DNA from: Eulemur rufifrons
Taxonomy: Eukaryota; Chordata; Mammalia; Primates; Lemuridae
Direction of reading: 5' to 3'
Length of the DNA: 64,000 nt
Assembly (NCBI RefSeq): GCF_041146395.1
Contig: NC_090984.1
Span: 84,269,114 to 84,333,113, forward strand
In this document: positions 1-12,139 of the stretch, in pieces
How positions within the stretch are numbered: the stretch's first letter is position 1
Layout: the number at the start of each line of letters is the position of its first letter
Position numbers and translations under genes: made by a program
Notes under the pieces: generated by a model
Databases searched by the model: none
Told to the model about the DNA's origin: nothing
What the model saw: only the letters and a program-made list of their open reading frames with translations

Positions 1-2255
1 GCCTATACCAGGTTCAGAGAAAAACTTCCCAAGAGTCCAGGAAACATCATCTAATCAAAGACTTAGACTACAGCTGCTGCACTGCCCAAACTTTTTATCT
101 ATGTCTTTTCCTCTCTCTCTGGAAATGTTAAATATGACTCTAGAAACTTTTGTTTGTACACTTTCTTTTTTATATAGCAACTACTCTGTCTCAGATGCTA
201 GAAAGAATATAATTGATGTTGCTGTTGTCTTTGCATGGAAATGCAATTCTAAGACTTTCACAAGATGAAATCTATCAAATAATGAATCATCAGGCTTTGC
301 AGATGATATTTTCCCAGTAACTTCATTGGTAATTTATTGAGCCCATTTCACACAAGGAGAAAAAAAAAGGCCCACACAGAATAATAGTTTAAGGTGATAA
401 ATTTGTGAAAGAAGTGTTGGCTGAGCAAAACCCTGCAGATAATATTTCATTACCAACATATATTTTCAAAAAACTGAATCTGTATTATATATAATATGGC
501 TAAAAATATATCCAGCTAATATTTAATACATATAGATTATCTAGCTAAAAAGAAGGATGCAATTGAGTGTGACCAGGTAGTTTGATTTTTTTTTAAAACA
601 GAGGACATCCTAAAATTAAATGTGATGATTTTGTGAAAAGGGAAAAGTTAAGCATGAGCTAAACCTGAAATAAGAAAGCTCTTGGAATGAGAGGCTTCTT
701 CAAAGTTCTTACAAACAGCGTACTCCAAGTCTGCTAAAATAACAAGTAGCACTCAGTTTAAGTTAACAAATTCATAGTGAGCATGGACCATTACCCAGGA
801 ATTGTGCTAGATTGTGCTATATGCTCAGTAAATGGCAGAAAAGATACTAAGAAGTTTAAGATTTATCTTCAAGGATAAATCTTCCTTCCTTGTCTTCAAG
901 GAAATTATAATCAGTCTCTAAGAGAAGCGACTATCTTCTTTTTGCTATATTCCTTTCCTCTAGTAAAGAAATGTAATAACACAAAATAAGACCAATTTTG
1001 ATCAATTTATCTGGCACAAAGTGGAGGTGAAGCTTAATAGTTTAAGTTTGAAGAAATGGTGTGCTGAATCAGGAAACTTGAATTTTTCTCTATGTTCTTG
1101 GTAACAAAAAAAGCTATTTAAAAGATCAAGGCTTGTATTTAACAAGGAAAAGTCTTTTAAAATTGTACTTCCCACTTTCCATCTTTAAGGTAATGAAAAC
1201 AACATATGCCTCATCTTTCCTCACATAAGGAAATAGCTAAAAATTTTAAACTTGCTTTTGAAGTAGAAACTTTAGTCAATCTAACATAATTTAATCTTCA
1301 TTTAATAATTGCAACAATTAAAAAACAGAAGGCAAGGAAGAGAGACCCAGGTATTTACCAAGTGAATGCATTGCTAAGGATGTCTGGATGACCCAAGAAT
1401 AGCTGAATGGCTCTTCTCAGCCAATTCTATTCACGATTGATTTCCATTTTTATAAAATTATGTCATCACAAATACTTTGTTCAAATTTAGAGTCTGTCTT
1501 AAGATATTTATAATTTCACTCCAGTTAAAAAAGTGAAAAATATGTAACCAAAGCCAATTGTTTAAGCTACTTCTTCAGATAAAATATGGAATTAAAATTT
1601 GAATAGAATCCAACTCTAACAGCAATTTGGATCAGAAACTAAGCTGTAATGACTACTCAGACAAGGAGTTTCAAAATGTTTGTTCTAGGAAAACCTGTAC
1701 CTACCTATGGAATTATAGACACTACCCAGGAAAAACTTAGCATGGGGCAGGAAGTATATGGGGTGGGAGTGGGGGTGGAGACCAAAAGGGAAGCCATGAG
1801 GAATCCCGAAGACTTAGGAGACAAGATTCTTCCTCTCAGAGTTTACTCTTGAGAACAAAAAATACATACGTGAAGTGATCAGAGGACATCTTTGCATAGT
1901 AGAGGTAAGATGGAAGAAGGGAAAAGGTGCAGGGAAGAGAAAGCCAGTGGCTTTTGTTTTCTCTCTCCTCCAATAATGTAAATGAACCTCAAAACTTGGG
2001 GATGAGTGGTGGAAGGTTCCTGGGAAACTGAGAAGAAAAGGGCTCAAAATTTATATGTAGATATGAATTTCCCTTCTGAAATCCTAGAATAGATAAGAGT
2101 AAGTAATCAATAAATGGCCATCTATTAGTACCATATTATTGTTTTCATTAGAAATTGTTATGAGATCCATATATAGTAGCCATAGAGAATACCTTCACAC
2201 AGCCCTACTAATACTCCCTAATCTGAAGGGGTAGTTGCTAAAATAACAGTCATAG
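1..2255. other. Unique AT-rich DNA, no gene seen
   Basis: I recognise no repeat family or exon here. The longest frames (67 codons at 1649-1852 and 77 codons on the other strand at 1814-2047) have no recognisable domain. The part around 200-480 contains several homeodomain-like TAAT/ATTA cores and is not obviously repetitive, but I have no direct evidence that it is conserved. Confidence 0.6.
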
Positions 2256-2263
2256 GTCATAGG

Positions 2264-2389
2264 TAGGGTGACCACAGGCTCTGGTTGACTAAGACAATCT
2301 TTGCACCAGTTGTCCCAGCTTAATTGTATTGAGTCCTCTTTCATTCTCATAATTATCCTGATTTAAACGGTAAGTAATATGGTGACCTA
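2264..2389. mobile_element. Short hAT-type MITE with 8-bp target duplication
   Basis: The element begins tagggtgacca and ends tggtgaccta, which are imperfect terminal inverted repeats. It is flanked by 8-bp direct repeats, gtcatagg at 2256-2263 and gtcacagg at 2390-2397 (7 of 8 match). An 8-bp duplication is typical of hAT transposons. At about 126 bp it is too short to code for anything and must be a non-autonomous copy. I do not assign a Repbase family name. Confidence 0.7.
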
Positions 2390-2397
2390 GTCACAGG

Positions 2398-2930
2398 ACA
2401 GATTAAGAAATCCCCAATCATAATCCCCTTTATCCCCACCGCTTAATGGCCTTTCCAAAGCAGCACTGTGAGGAGATTTAAAGGAAAGGACAAGAGTGTG
2501 TCCAGAACACAAACTTAGAGGCAGAGTATTTCCTCCAGGGCTCGACCTCTCCCTGATGTTGGTAACATTAGTATCCAGAAGAAAGCAAACATAGCTCCAC
2601 TTGTAACTGAAGTGGAGAACAGGCAAATTTAGATACCCAGAGTTAGCCCTGGCATAGTAGGTGTCACCAAATATGGAGAAGAAACCACACACTGTGGTCA
2701 ATTCATGGTTCTGACTTTCTTCTCCTTCCCTTAAGGTTAGGGAATCACTGAATTGGTGACATAAACTTGTATCAGCCAGAACCTAAGCTTAAGATGTAAG
2801 AGAAGAATGCAAAAGAGATCCTAGAACATAGCAAGGAAACTTCACCAATACTCTTTTAGGGACTAATCCAAACTTTGGATATCTTCTTGTCTTAGAATTA
2901 TTAAACTTTAAACAATAATAATATAAAGTA
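2398..2930. other. Unique DNA, no gene seen
   Basis: A 104-codon frame on the minus strand (2387-2701) crosses the right end of the MITE. It has no recognisable motif, and I do not regard it as a gene. The rest is unassigned AT-rich DNA. Confidence 0.5.
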
Positions 2931-4800
2931 AGATATGGTGAAGAACTAAGTTTTGTAAATAATTAACTACAAATAACAATTTAACTTTAGATAGCATCTG
3001 CTTAATATGCTCAAGGAAATTCAGACACACGTGACATCTGTGAAACAAGAGACAAGAAGAGAAGACAACCAACTAAAATGAAAATGAAGGAAGTTAAAAG
3101 GCACAGAAAAGTATTTCTAAAGCTACAGAAAAAATAGATTTTAAATAAACAGAAATAAATTTAGTATTGGTTCTAAAATTAACACAAAAACAGCAAAAAT
3201 TAGAATTAACCCAGTAAAAGTAAAACTGGTGATATAGAAAGCAGGACTAAGAAGCTCCCTGTGCATGAAAGAAAAGGACAAGGAGATTAGATCAACAAGA
3301 GTGAAGAATACAGACAGGAAAATTAACAAAGGAGATATAATCAGTACATAAGATTAACAAAGGAGATATAAGTACATAAGACAAATGGAACACATTGACT
3401 AAAGATATAAAAGAAAAAATTTTACTAAAATGAGAAAAGTCTAATTACACAGATTAGAATACCATGCCATGAATTAGATAAATTTAATGAAAAGAAAACA
3501 AACTTAGACTTTGGTGAAAATTATAACTTTTAAGAAAAAAATTTTAAAATTCCCAAATGATTAAGACACAAAAAAATTTACCTAGCAAAGATTAGACTTT
3601 TTTCTTGATAGTAAATGCTGTAAGACCATGCAGTGGCAAAATTTGAAAAAAAAAAAAAAAAAAAAGGGGATCTGAGCCAAGATTTTACATTTAGTAACAT
3701 AAAGAGATTTTCAGATATACACAAACTTACATCTATTATGATTAAGATTTTTCTTTAAATTTATACCAAAAAAAGAAATAAAATAATGGATCAGAAAATA
3801 TAGAAATGGTGATAGTAAATGACTTCTGGTAACACAGAAGGCATTTATACATAAAACTAATTTAAATAATATATACCATACTAAAAGCAATATTTTAACA
3901 ATAATTAACGTGATCAAATGGTTTTAATTATAAATTCAATAAAAATTATAAGATGGGAAATAAAAGGTTTAACATAAATAAAAGTAGATATTTTCCTCAT
4001 CATAAATACAAAGAATCATATATGTTTTCTGATTCTTGGTTGTTAAATTCTAGAGGAATTAAAATTGAACATAAAACTTTATTAAAAATAAATGAAGTTG
4101 GTATGGCAAAATAATAACAAAGGAACAATCAAGGAGACAGTAAAAAGAAGTATAAATTAAGATAAGGAAAACAAGAACAAATATAGTTATGACATTAATG
4201 ATTAAACTACCATTTTAAAAAACAACACCCAGAATGGGTCAAAGAGAAATATACATACCAGTGTGAGAAATGTTTAAAGTAATTAGATGAATAAAGATAT
4301 ACACAGCTACTGCAAACTAAATTATAAAATATCTCAATATACTTATATCAGATGAAATAAAATTCAAGCCAAAATATTTTAAGAAGGTAAATTAGGTCAT
4401 TCTGTGCTAATAAAGAATACATTTCTCAATAAGAGTATGTCATTAATATTAATGTACTAAGTAATTCATAAGAAAAACAATGTCAAGACTAATTAACAGA
4501 AGCACATTAATAGTTGGCAACTCTTTCTTAATGGATAAAATAGCCAAAAATAAATAAGAATATAAACAATCCGAATTATATAGTTTAAAAGGTTTCTATA
4601 ATAAATATGTACCAAACTCATTGCTCTCATAATAGAAAATACACTTCCTTTTCAAGTGTCCAGATAATATTTACCAAAAAATTGATTTACAGCATGTGAA
4701 AAAGAAAAATTTATTTCCTAAAAGAAGAGATTATGCACTATGTTCCCTGATCACAGTGAAATAGAATCAATAATTATGAACAATCCATAAACAAACATGT
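2930..4800 (+). mobile_element. Ancient L1M remnant: ORF1 end, spacer and start of ORF2
   Basis: The top strand is strongly A-rich. It preserves, in order, patches resembling old mammalian L1: ORF1-end text, inter-ORF spacer, and the endonuclease part of ORF2 around 4310-4790 (phrases such as atatcagatgaaataaaatt and ttcaagtgtccagataatat). Heavy decay and many stops rule out function. A run of about 20 A at 3646-3665 may be an expanded internal A-tract or the tail of a small insertion. The HAL1 half-L1 family shares the ORF1 part and cannot be excluded for that portion. Confidence 0.55.
3322..3380 (+). repeat. Tandem duplication of a ~30-bp unit
   Basis: The unit attaacaaaggagatata plus agtacataag occurs twice back to back, at 3322-3352 and 3353-3380. 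The first copy has three extra bases (atc). It lies inside the L1M remnant and is a local duplication, not part of the element. Confidence 0.85.
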
Positions 4801-5040
4801 CAAAATCCTTTTTAACCCAAAATTCTACCCTAAGACAAACTATAACTCACAAATGAGGGAAAAATAAAGACATTTTCAGATACACAGGAACACAAGGCAG
4901 ATCTGATGGAGTTACATGAGGGCATACTCCCGTAAACTCAGAGTTAACAATGAAAGAAGACAGCTTGAAATCCAAGACTAATAAAGAGAAATACAGAATG
5001 GTTGTTGGACAACCAGCCTTGAAAGCAACTATTCTCAATT
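4800..5040 (+). mobile_element. L1M/HAL1 fragment (ORF1-end type)
   Basis: The text contains ccctaagacaaactataact, then a 'gagggaaaaataaagacatt' phrase, then tttcagatacacagg. This matches the region just after L1M/HAL1 ORF1, where reading frames for 'NP(K)LRQT..SQMRE' style sequence decay into the spacer. It comes after ORF2-like sequence, so either a second element or a rearrangement is involved. Confidence 0.45.
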
Positions 5041-6440
5041 AGAACAGTTGGCTCCAAATAAACAGGAAATTATAAGCCCCAAATATTTTGATTCAGCCTT
5101 GTTTAAAATTACCAGTGAAACCATATGTCATGAAGCAAAATAGTGCTTAAACTAGAACCATGAAGAAGAAAAAGAACGTTGACAGAACCCTTTGTTTTGA
5201 AGATGAAGAAGCAGGTTGAAAATTTTACATAGAGGAACAAAAAGCCTTAGCCAAGAGGGTGAAGTTTCTGTATAATTTAATTTATGCTTATTTTGTATCT
5301 TGTCATCAAGGAATTTAGTTTTTATCTGGTCTGTTTACTAAGAGGGAAAAAGAGTTTCCTATGATTTTCAAATAATCATCTCCCATGAACTGTAACCTTA
5401 GGATTGTGTATGTTTGTTATTGGAAACTGAACTTGTTAGAATGTTTTGTCCTTAAAAATTGAATTGGCTCACCAATCTTGTGATAATTAATCTACCAACT
5501 ATGTCCTCATGGGTCTTGTTACAATAAATCTAACTAGTGTATAAACTGTACATTATCTTGCAAATTTGGAAACATACTTTTATATTTTCTTATAAGACAT
5601 TTTGCAAATAAAATAGTTTTTATAGCAAATTCATACTTCGCAGCTCCAAATACTCCAAATACTTTGCAGCTCCAAAAAAAATTCATTGTCAAGAAGAAAG
5701 GAATGAATTTCAAGCAAAAGACAGAATAACTACGGACCTGGGTAATATTAGTGCAAAGTGAAGAAAGCATAAAAGAAAAAAGAATGGCAAGTAGTATCAA
5801 AGGAAAATCACAACTGTATAAGAAATTCATGGTCCAATTATGAAGCAAACTAAAATGAGAACTGATCGTGAACATTCAACGGAATGCAAGAAAAACTCAA
5901 ACTTTAAACTTGGATATTTTCTATTTTATGAGATGAACATAACTTTGTACCCAGAAAGAAGGAAATAAAATACTAGCACACTCCTTGGATCTATGATGAA
6001 CAATATTTACATGGTTATAATATCATACATAAACAACATAAATCTTAGGTTCAAATTATAAAATAAATCTATAAGGAAATCACTCAGAAATTAAATATAG
6101 TTACAGAACAAATCTTGACAATGTGAAATTATAAAGATACAACAGAATATGGGAAATGGAAAGAAGAGTAGGGCTATTACTTTGCCCTGGTAAAGTAGCC
6201 AAGAGTTATAAGTTTAAGTACACTGTTTAAAGGCATAACATAAACTAATAGAATAATAAAAAAACCTACCAAAAATTGGGATATGCTCTCATTCCAATAT
6301 TTAGGTCCTCCACCATAATAACCAGTGACCCTCCCTTACACTACGGCAAAGCCTGCTGATTGATAAACCCGTCCATAACTATAGAGCTCTCAGTCATCCA
6401 TTCTGACCTCAATCACATGAATGGACAACCAAGGATCACC
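5041..6440. other. AT-rich DNA, partly old LINE-like
   Basis: A-rich decayed sequence, perhaps LINE 3' material around 5900-6290, but no patch is clear enough to name. The 113-codon minus-strand frame at 5534-5875 is hydrophobic and Phe/Leu-rich, as expected when A-rich DNA is read in reverse. A small repeated phrase, ctccaaatact, occurs twice around 5644-5664. Confidence 0.4.
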
Positions 6441-7620
6441 AGTAATTTGAGGAAAATCTGTAACATCAAAGATTAAGAGCAAGAGAAAGAAATACATATA
6501 ACTTCTGAAGAAAGGGAAATCTAACTTTAGCATCCTTTGCAAGAGTCACAAAAATATTTTGTCCTTAAAATAAAAAAGGATACAAAAAATAACAGAGAAA
6601 AATAAAAACCTTTTAAAATGTAACAAGATGAATGCTTAAAACAATTTAATTTAAAATTTAAAAGTTAAGTTGAATAAATCTCCAGAAAGCAAAACTAAAA
6701 TATAAAAATGTAGAAAATGGGGAAAGGGGAGGATAAGATACTTAGAATTTCAATCCAAATGAACACAAAATCGATCCAGAAAATGAGAACAAGGAACCCA
6801 AGAGAAATTATAAAAGAAAGAATATAAATAAATTTCTCAGAGTTATCAAGGCAAGATAATTTACCAAGTGCTGAGAAAGATGAAACACGAAAGACTTGCA
6901 CTTAGATATGTCATTGTGCAGTTTCAAAATTCCAAAGCTAAAGACAATATATGAAAAACTTCCAGAGAGAAGTAAAAAACATTGCCTTCAAAAGAAAAAA
7001 GATACTTATTGCTAGAAATATTCTCTTTTGAGAGGCTTGAAGTCATACATTGGAAAACCACCAAGAAAGAAATACAATCATCCCATAATACTAGCTTTAT
7101 GATAAGCAAAACTTAACATGGAAATAACTTATCTGAAGTTTGGGTTTTCAAAAAAATCATAGAAGACAATTAGGCTTACTGAGCAGAGTGCAATTATCAG
7201 CCTTGACAATGTCAAACATAATGGAGACAAGTTGGGAGGTGGAATGTGGAAGGAAATATGATGGGAAGGGTGAGGGTAGGAACATCCTCATCGTAAAAGG
7301 TGGGAGTCAAGAGATACTGTCAATAATAGATAGAACAAGAAACATAGATTGAAAGAAAACAGATAAGTAAATTAAAAATTGTGATATAAAACTATTGTCA
7401 GGAGAGGGAAAGGAAAGATGAGAGTAGTATAAAAGAGCTCCATTGTAACAGGGAGTCAATGGATCATGTTTAATGTTTATAAGTCAAGAATCAGAGATAT
7501 AAGTATTATTTGGAGGAATGGAGGTAACTATAAAAGAAAGCAAAATAATTAAAATAGATGCCTCCACAGAACAGGACAGGAAACAGGGAACTGTGACTTT
7601 TTTGTACATCTTTTTAAGCA
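6440..7620 (+). mobile_element. Ancient L1M/HAL1 ORF1 C-terminal part and following spacer
   Basis: The patch 6690-7050 resembles the L1M/HAL1 ORF1 end: 'tgcagtttcaaaattccaaa' followed by 'agctaaagacaatatatgaa' and a basic stretch. This is followed by spacer-like A/G-rich DNA to about 7600. There is no intact frame. It repeats part of the gene order already seen at 3-5 kb, so more than one old element is present. Confidence 0.45.
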
Positions 7621-7929
7621 ACGGATAATATTCTGTCTTGATATATCAAGAGACAGCAGGATCATGATTATTTAGGTTTAGGGAAATACTTATAAAAGCA
7701 GGCTGAGTACTTATTTGTCAGGTATAAGACAGAGAAAAGAACCACTTAAAAGAAGTAAGCAGAAGAATTCCGGAGGCTCAACAGAGATAGGAATAATTCC
7801 CATTCTATTAATATTAGCTAGAGAGGAAAGATGTAACAACACATGGCCATCAGGCAGAAACCTCAGAAGGTACAATAGGGCTCAATTAGCCCTACATTTA
7901 AGGTGACCCTAAATTCAACCTAAGAAAGC

Positions 7930-8325
7930 CTCAAAAGGCTCACAGTGATCAACTAAATCCAACTAACTTAACTATGTACACAAATCAAACACTATTTAAA
8001 GAAATACCACAAAATTCTGCAACCAATAATGAAAAATTCATTATGTTTGACATCCAATTAAAAATCACCATACATGCAAAGAATAACTGAAATATGACTC
8101 ATAACTGGGAGAAAAATCAATCAATAGAAAAAGGCACAGAAATGATAGGCATTATGTAATTACACAGAAAGGATTAAAGAGCTATTATAAACATGCTCTG
8201 TGTGCTCAAGAAGGTAAAAGAAAATATAACTGTTATGTGAAAAAAAAAAAAAACAGAAGATAAAACAGAAGACTCAAATGGAACTTCTAGAGGTAAAAAC
8301 TACAGTAATAAGACATTGTGGTATT
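7930..8325 (+). mobile_element. Ancient L1M/HAL1 ORF1 N-terminal part
   Basis: Phrases such as caattaaaaatcaccataca, tgcaaagaataactgaaata and 'aaagagctattataaacatg' match the start of L1M/HAL1 ORF1. The match stops near 8325, where the sequence switches abruptly to late ORF2 text. An internal deletion or an insertion of a second L1M is required. Confidence 0.55.
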
Positions 8326-8854
8326 GGCATAGGAGAAATATATATATAAATGAAAAAGAAGAGAGCCCAGGTATATACATGCTCATTTATAGGGTCAATT
8401 CATTTTCAACAAAGGTTCCAGAGCATTCAATGGGCTAAGGATAGTCTTTTCAAAAATAATGCTGAAATAATTAGATAACTCTCTGTAAAAATAACTTTGA
8501 CACTTACCATGATACACAAAAATTAACCTTAAAGCAGATAATACGCTAAAGATAAGACCTAAAACTATACAACTTCTAGAAGAAAACAGGAGAAAATCTT
8601 TGTGACCTTAGGTCAGGTAAAGAGTCCTTTGACACAACACAAAAAAACACAATCCATAAAAGAAAAAATTGATAAATAATCATCAAAATTAAAAGCATCT
8701 GTTCTTTGAAAGACAATGTTAAGAATATGAAAAAAAAATCATAGATTAAGAGAAAAGATTTGTAAAATATATGCCCCGTAATGTGTTCTTGTGTCCAGAA
8801 TATGTGAATAACTCCTATGATTCAATAAGAAGAAGACAACCTAATAAAAATCTG
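8326..8854 (+). mobile_element. L1M ORF2 C-terminal part, left of nested L1
   Basis: Old L1 ORF2 text coding for the region after reverse transcriptase (for example gacctaaaactatacaactt, 'tcaggtaaagagtcctttga' and ttgaaagacaatgttaag). It is interrupted at 8854 and continues in the same orientation at 10704. The younger L1 between them carries a target-site duplication, so the two parts are one element. Confidence 0.8.
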
Positions 8855-9314
8855 TCAAGTTCTCTGGAAAATGATGTTGGTATTTTTATGGGAATTGAAT
8901 TGAATCTGTAAATCATTTTGCAAAGTATGGACATTTTAACAATGTTGATTTTTCCAATCCATGAGCATACTATGTTTTTCCATTTGTTTGTGTCATCTAT
9001 GATTTCTTCCAGCCCTATTTTGTAGTTCTTTCACTTCCTTGGTTAGGTATGTTCCTAGGTATTTTATTTTTTTTGTAGCATATAAATTGTATGGAGTCCT
9101 TGATTTGACTCTTAGCTTGACTGTTACTAACAGTAACAGTGATTTGTGCACATTAATTTTGTAACTTGATACTTTACTAAATTATTTATCAATTCTGGGA
9201 GTCTTTTGGAGGAGTCTTTAGAATTTTCTAGGTGTAAGATCATAACATCAGCAAACAGGGATAGTTTGACCTCTTTTTTTTTTTCCTTTATTTCTTTCTA
9301 TTGCCTGATTGCCT
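8855..9314 (-). mobile_element. Inverted 5' half of a twin-primed L1 (ORF2 RT region)
   Basis: Read on the minus strand, this is L1 ORF2 from just before the reverse-transcriptase FADD-type motif (gtttgctgatgttatgatc) to the phrase ccagagaacttga. It sits head-to-head with the same element's 3' part, which begins at 9315. The two parts are adjacent in L1 coordinates, with only about 15 bases missing at the switch. This is the signature of twin priming during L1 integration. The frame is broken. Confidence 0.85.
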
Positions 9315-10689
9315 TAAATTTCATATAGAATCAAAAAAGAGCCCAAATAGCCAAAGCAATCCTAAACAAAAAGAACAAATCTGGAGGCATCACATTACCT
9401 GACTTCAAATTATATCACAGGCTATCATAACCAAAATAGCATGGTATTTAGTGGCATAAATGTAGGGACATAGACCAATGGAACAGAAGAGAGAATCCAG
9501 AAATAAAACCATATAGCTACAACCAACTGATTTTTAACAAAGCAAACAAAAACATACACTGGGGAAAGGATGTCCTATTCAATCAATGGTGCCTGGAAAA
9601 TTGGATAGCCACATGCAGAAGAATGAAACCCGATCCCTATCCCTCACCATATACAAAAGTTAACTCAGGATGGATTAAAGACTTAAATGTAAGACCTGAA
9701 ACCATAAAAATTCTAGAATAAAATGTAGGAAAAACTCTTCTAGACATAGGCTGAGGCAAAGAATTTATGACTTAAGACCCCAAAAGCAAATACAGCAACA
9801 AAAAAATAAATCAATGGGACTTGCCTAAACTAAAAAGTCTCTGCACAGTGAAGGAAATAATCAACAAAGTAAATAGACAACCTACTGAATGGGAGAAAAT
9901 AGTCACAAACTATAAATGTGACAAAGGACTAGTATCCAGAATCTACAAAGAACTCAAACAAATCAGCAAGGAAAAAAATAAACAACCCCATCAAAAAGTT
10001 GGCAAAAGACATGAACAGAGTTTTTTTCAAAAGAAGATAGACAAATGGCCAAAAAGCATATGAAAAAATGCTCACCATCACTAATCATCAGAGAAATGCA
10101 AATTAAAACCAAAATGAGATACCATCTTACTCCTGTCAGAATAGCCATTATTAAAAAGTCAAAAAACAATAGATGCTGAGACAGATGTTGTGAAAATGGA
10201 CCGCTTATACACGGTTGGTGAGAATGTAAACTAGTACAACCTCTATGGAGAACAGTATGGAGATTCCTCAAAGAACTAAAAGTAGACCTACCATTGGATC
10301 CAGCAATCCCACTACTGGGTATCTGGGTATATATATACACCATGGAGTACTACTCAGCCATTAAAAGGAATGAAATAATGTATTTTGATGCAATTTGGAT
10401 GGAACTGAAGACCATTATCCAAAGTGAATTATCTTAGGGAGAAAAAACAAATACTGTGTACTCTCATTTAAGTGGGAACTAAGCAATGGATATATATAGT
10501 TATACAAAGTGAAATATGGACACTGGAAACCAAGAGGATGAGTGGAGGAGTCAGGGATCACAAACTACCTATCAGGTACAGTGTACACTATTTGAGCAGA
10601 GTATACTAAAAATCTCTGATTTCACCACTGTACAATTCATCCATGTAACAAAAATTACTTGTACCCCCTAAATCTTTCAAAAAAAAAAA
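9315..10689 (+). mobile_element. 3' half of the twin-primed L1 (ORF2 end, 3' UTR, A-tail)
   Basis: This runs from L1 ORF2 'catatagaatcaaaaaagag' through the ORF2 C-terminus and a short 3' UTR to an A-tail at 10681-10689. An 80-codon open piece at 9821-10063 is the ORF2 C-terminal segment ('[20 protein letters not shown]'). A deletion of roughly 130-150 bp occurred near 10325, at a repeated gggtat. The probable target-site duplication is aacctaataaaaatctg (8838-8854) against aaccaccaaaaatttg (10688-10703). The element has diverged moderately and is older than the lemur Alus. Confidence 0.87.
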
Positions 10690-10703
10690 CCACCAAAAAT
10701 TTG

Positions 10704-11520
10704 AATAGACACTTCACCAAAGAGGACATATGGATGGCAAATAGGCACATGGAGAGATGTTCAGCATCATTTGTCATTAAGGAAATACAAATTAAAACCA
10801 TCAGATACTACTATATACATCAGAATGTATAAGATTTAAAGGTCTGTCATACCAAGTGTTAGCAAAGGTGTGAACCAACTGAAGCTCTCAAGTATTTCTG
10901 GTGGGAGCATCAAATGGTATTGATGCTTTGGAAAAAGTTTTGGTGGTTTCTTTTAAACTTTTACTTACCACACGACCCAGGAATCCAATGCCTCAGTATC
11001 TACATAAGAGAAGTTAAAATATATGTACACAAAAAGACTTGTACAACAACGTTCATAGCAGGTTTATCCATCCATAATAGTAAAACACTGGGAACAATGC
11101 AGATGTTCATCAGCTAATGAATGGATAACCAAATTGTGGTGTATCCATACAATGGAATATTATTCACAGTAAGTGAACTACTGATACACACGGTAGAACA
11201 GAAGATTCTCAAAACCATACAGAACAAAAGAAGCCAGACACGAAAGACTACCTACGATGTAATTCCTTGCATATGAAATATTAGAACAGAAAAAACAAGA
11301 GTGGCAAAAAGCATATACCTGTTTGCCAGGGATGGGGCTAGGGGAGGGGACTGATTGCAAAGAAGTAGAAGGGAACCTTTCGGGGGCAATGGGAATGCTC
11401 TAGATCCTGAGTGCACCACTGGTTGTATGACTGTAGACATTTGTCAAAACCTATCAAATTGCACACTTAAAATGGGTGAATTTTATTTCATATAAATTAT
11501 ACCTCAATTAAATTGGTTCT
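10704..11520 (+). mobile_element. L1M ORF2 end and 3' UTR, right of nested L1
   Basis: This continues the element at 8326-8854 without loss: aatagacacttcaccaaaga, then 'atggcaaataggcacatgg', then 'aatggataaccaaattgtgg', and the 3' UTR phrase 'cacttaaaatgggtgaattt'. It ends near 11520. All frames are broken. Confidence 0.85.
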
Positions 11521-11775
11521 AAAAAATAGAAATGAATGTAGAAGCAGGCTTGAGGGTAGTAGAACATTGTTTCTTCTCATTTGAACTTCTGTACTTTTAT
11601 TTGCATGGGCATACATGACGTTGTTTAAAAAAAAAAAAAAAAAAAAAAAAACTTTAAAGGGGAAAGGAAATTGAACTTTTACCAGACTGACGTGAAGTAC
11701 ATCTTAATGTGGTCAACATATTTGTGTTTTATTTCAAGGATAAAATAAAATGTTACAAAAGAAATACTCCATAAT
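11521..11775. other. Short unique stretch with A-run
   Basis: There is no recognisable element apart from an A-run of about 24 bases at 11627-11650. The run has no obvious SINE body to its left and may be a simple repeat. Confidence 0.5.
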
Positions 11776-11787
11776 GTAAAAGTTCCA

Positions 11788-12127
<340 letters not shown>

Positions 12128-12139
12128 GTAAAAGTTCCA

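Noticed and set aside
9821..10063. 80-codon basic protein as a possible gene
   Set aside because: The text is L1 ORF2 C-terminus within a broken, twin-primed L1.
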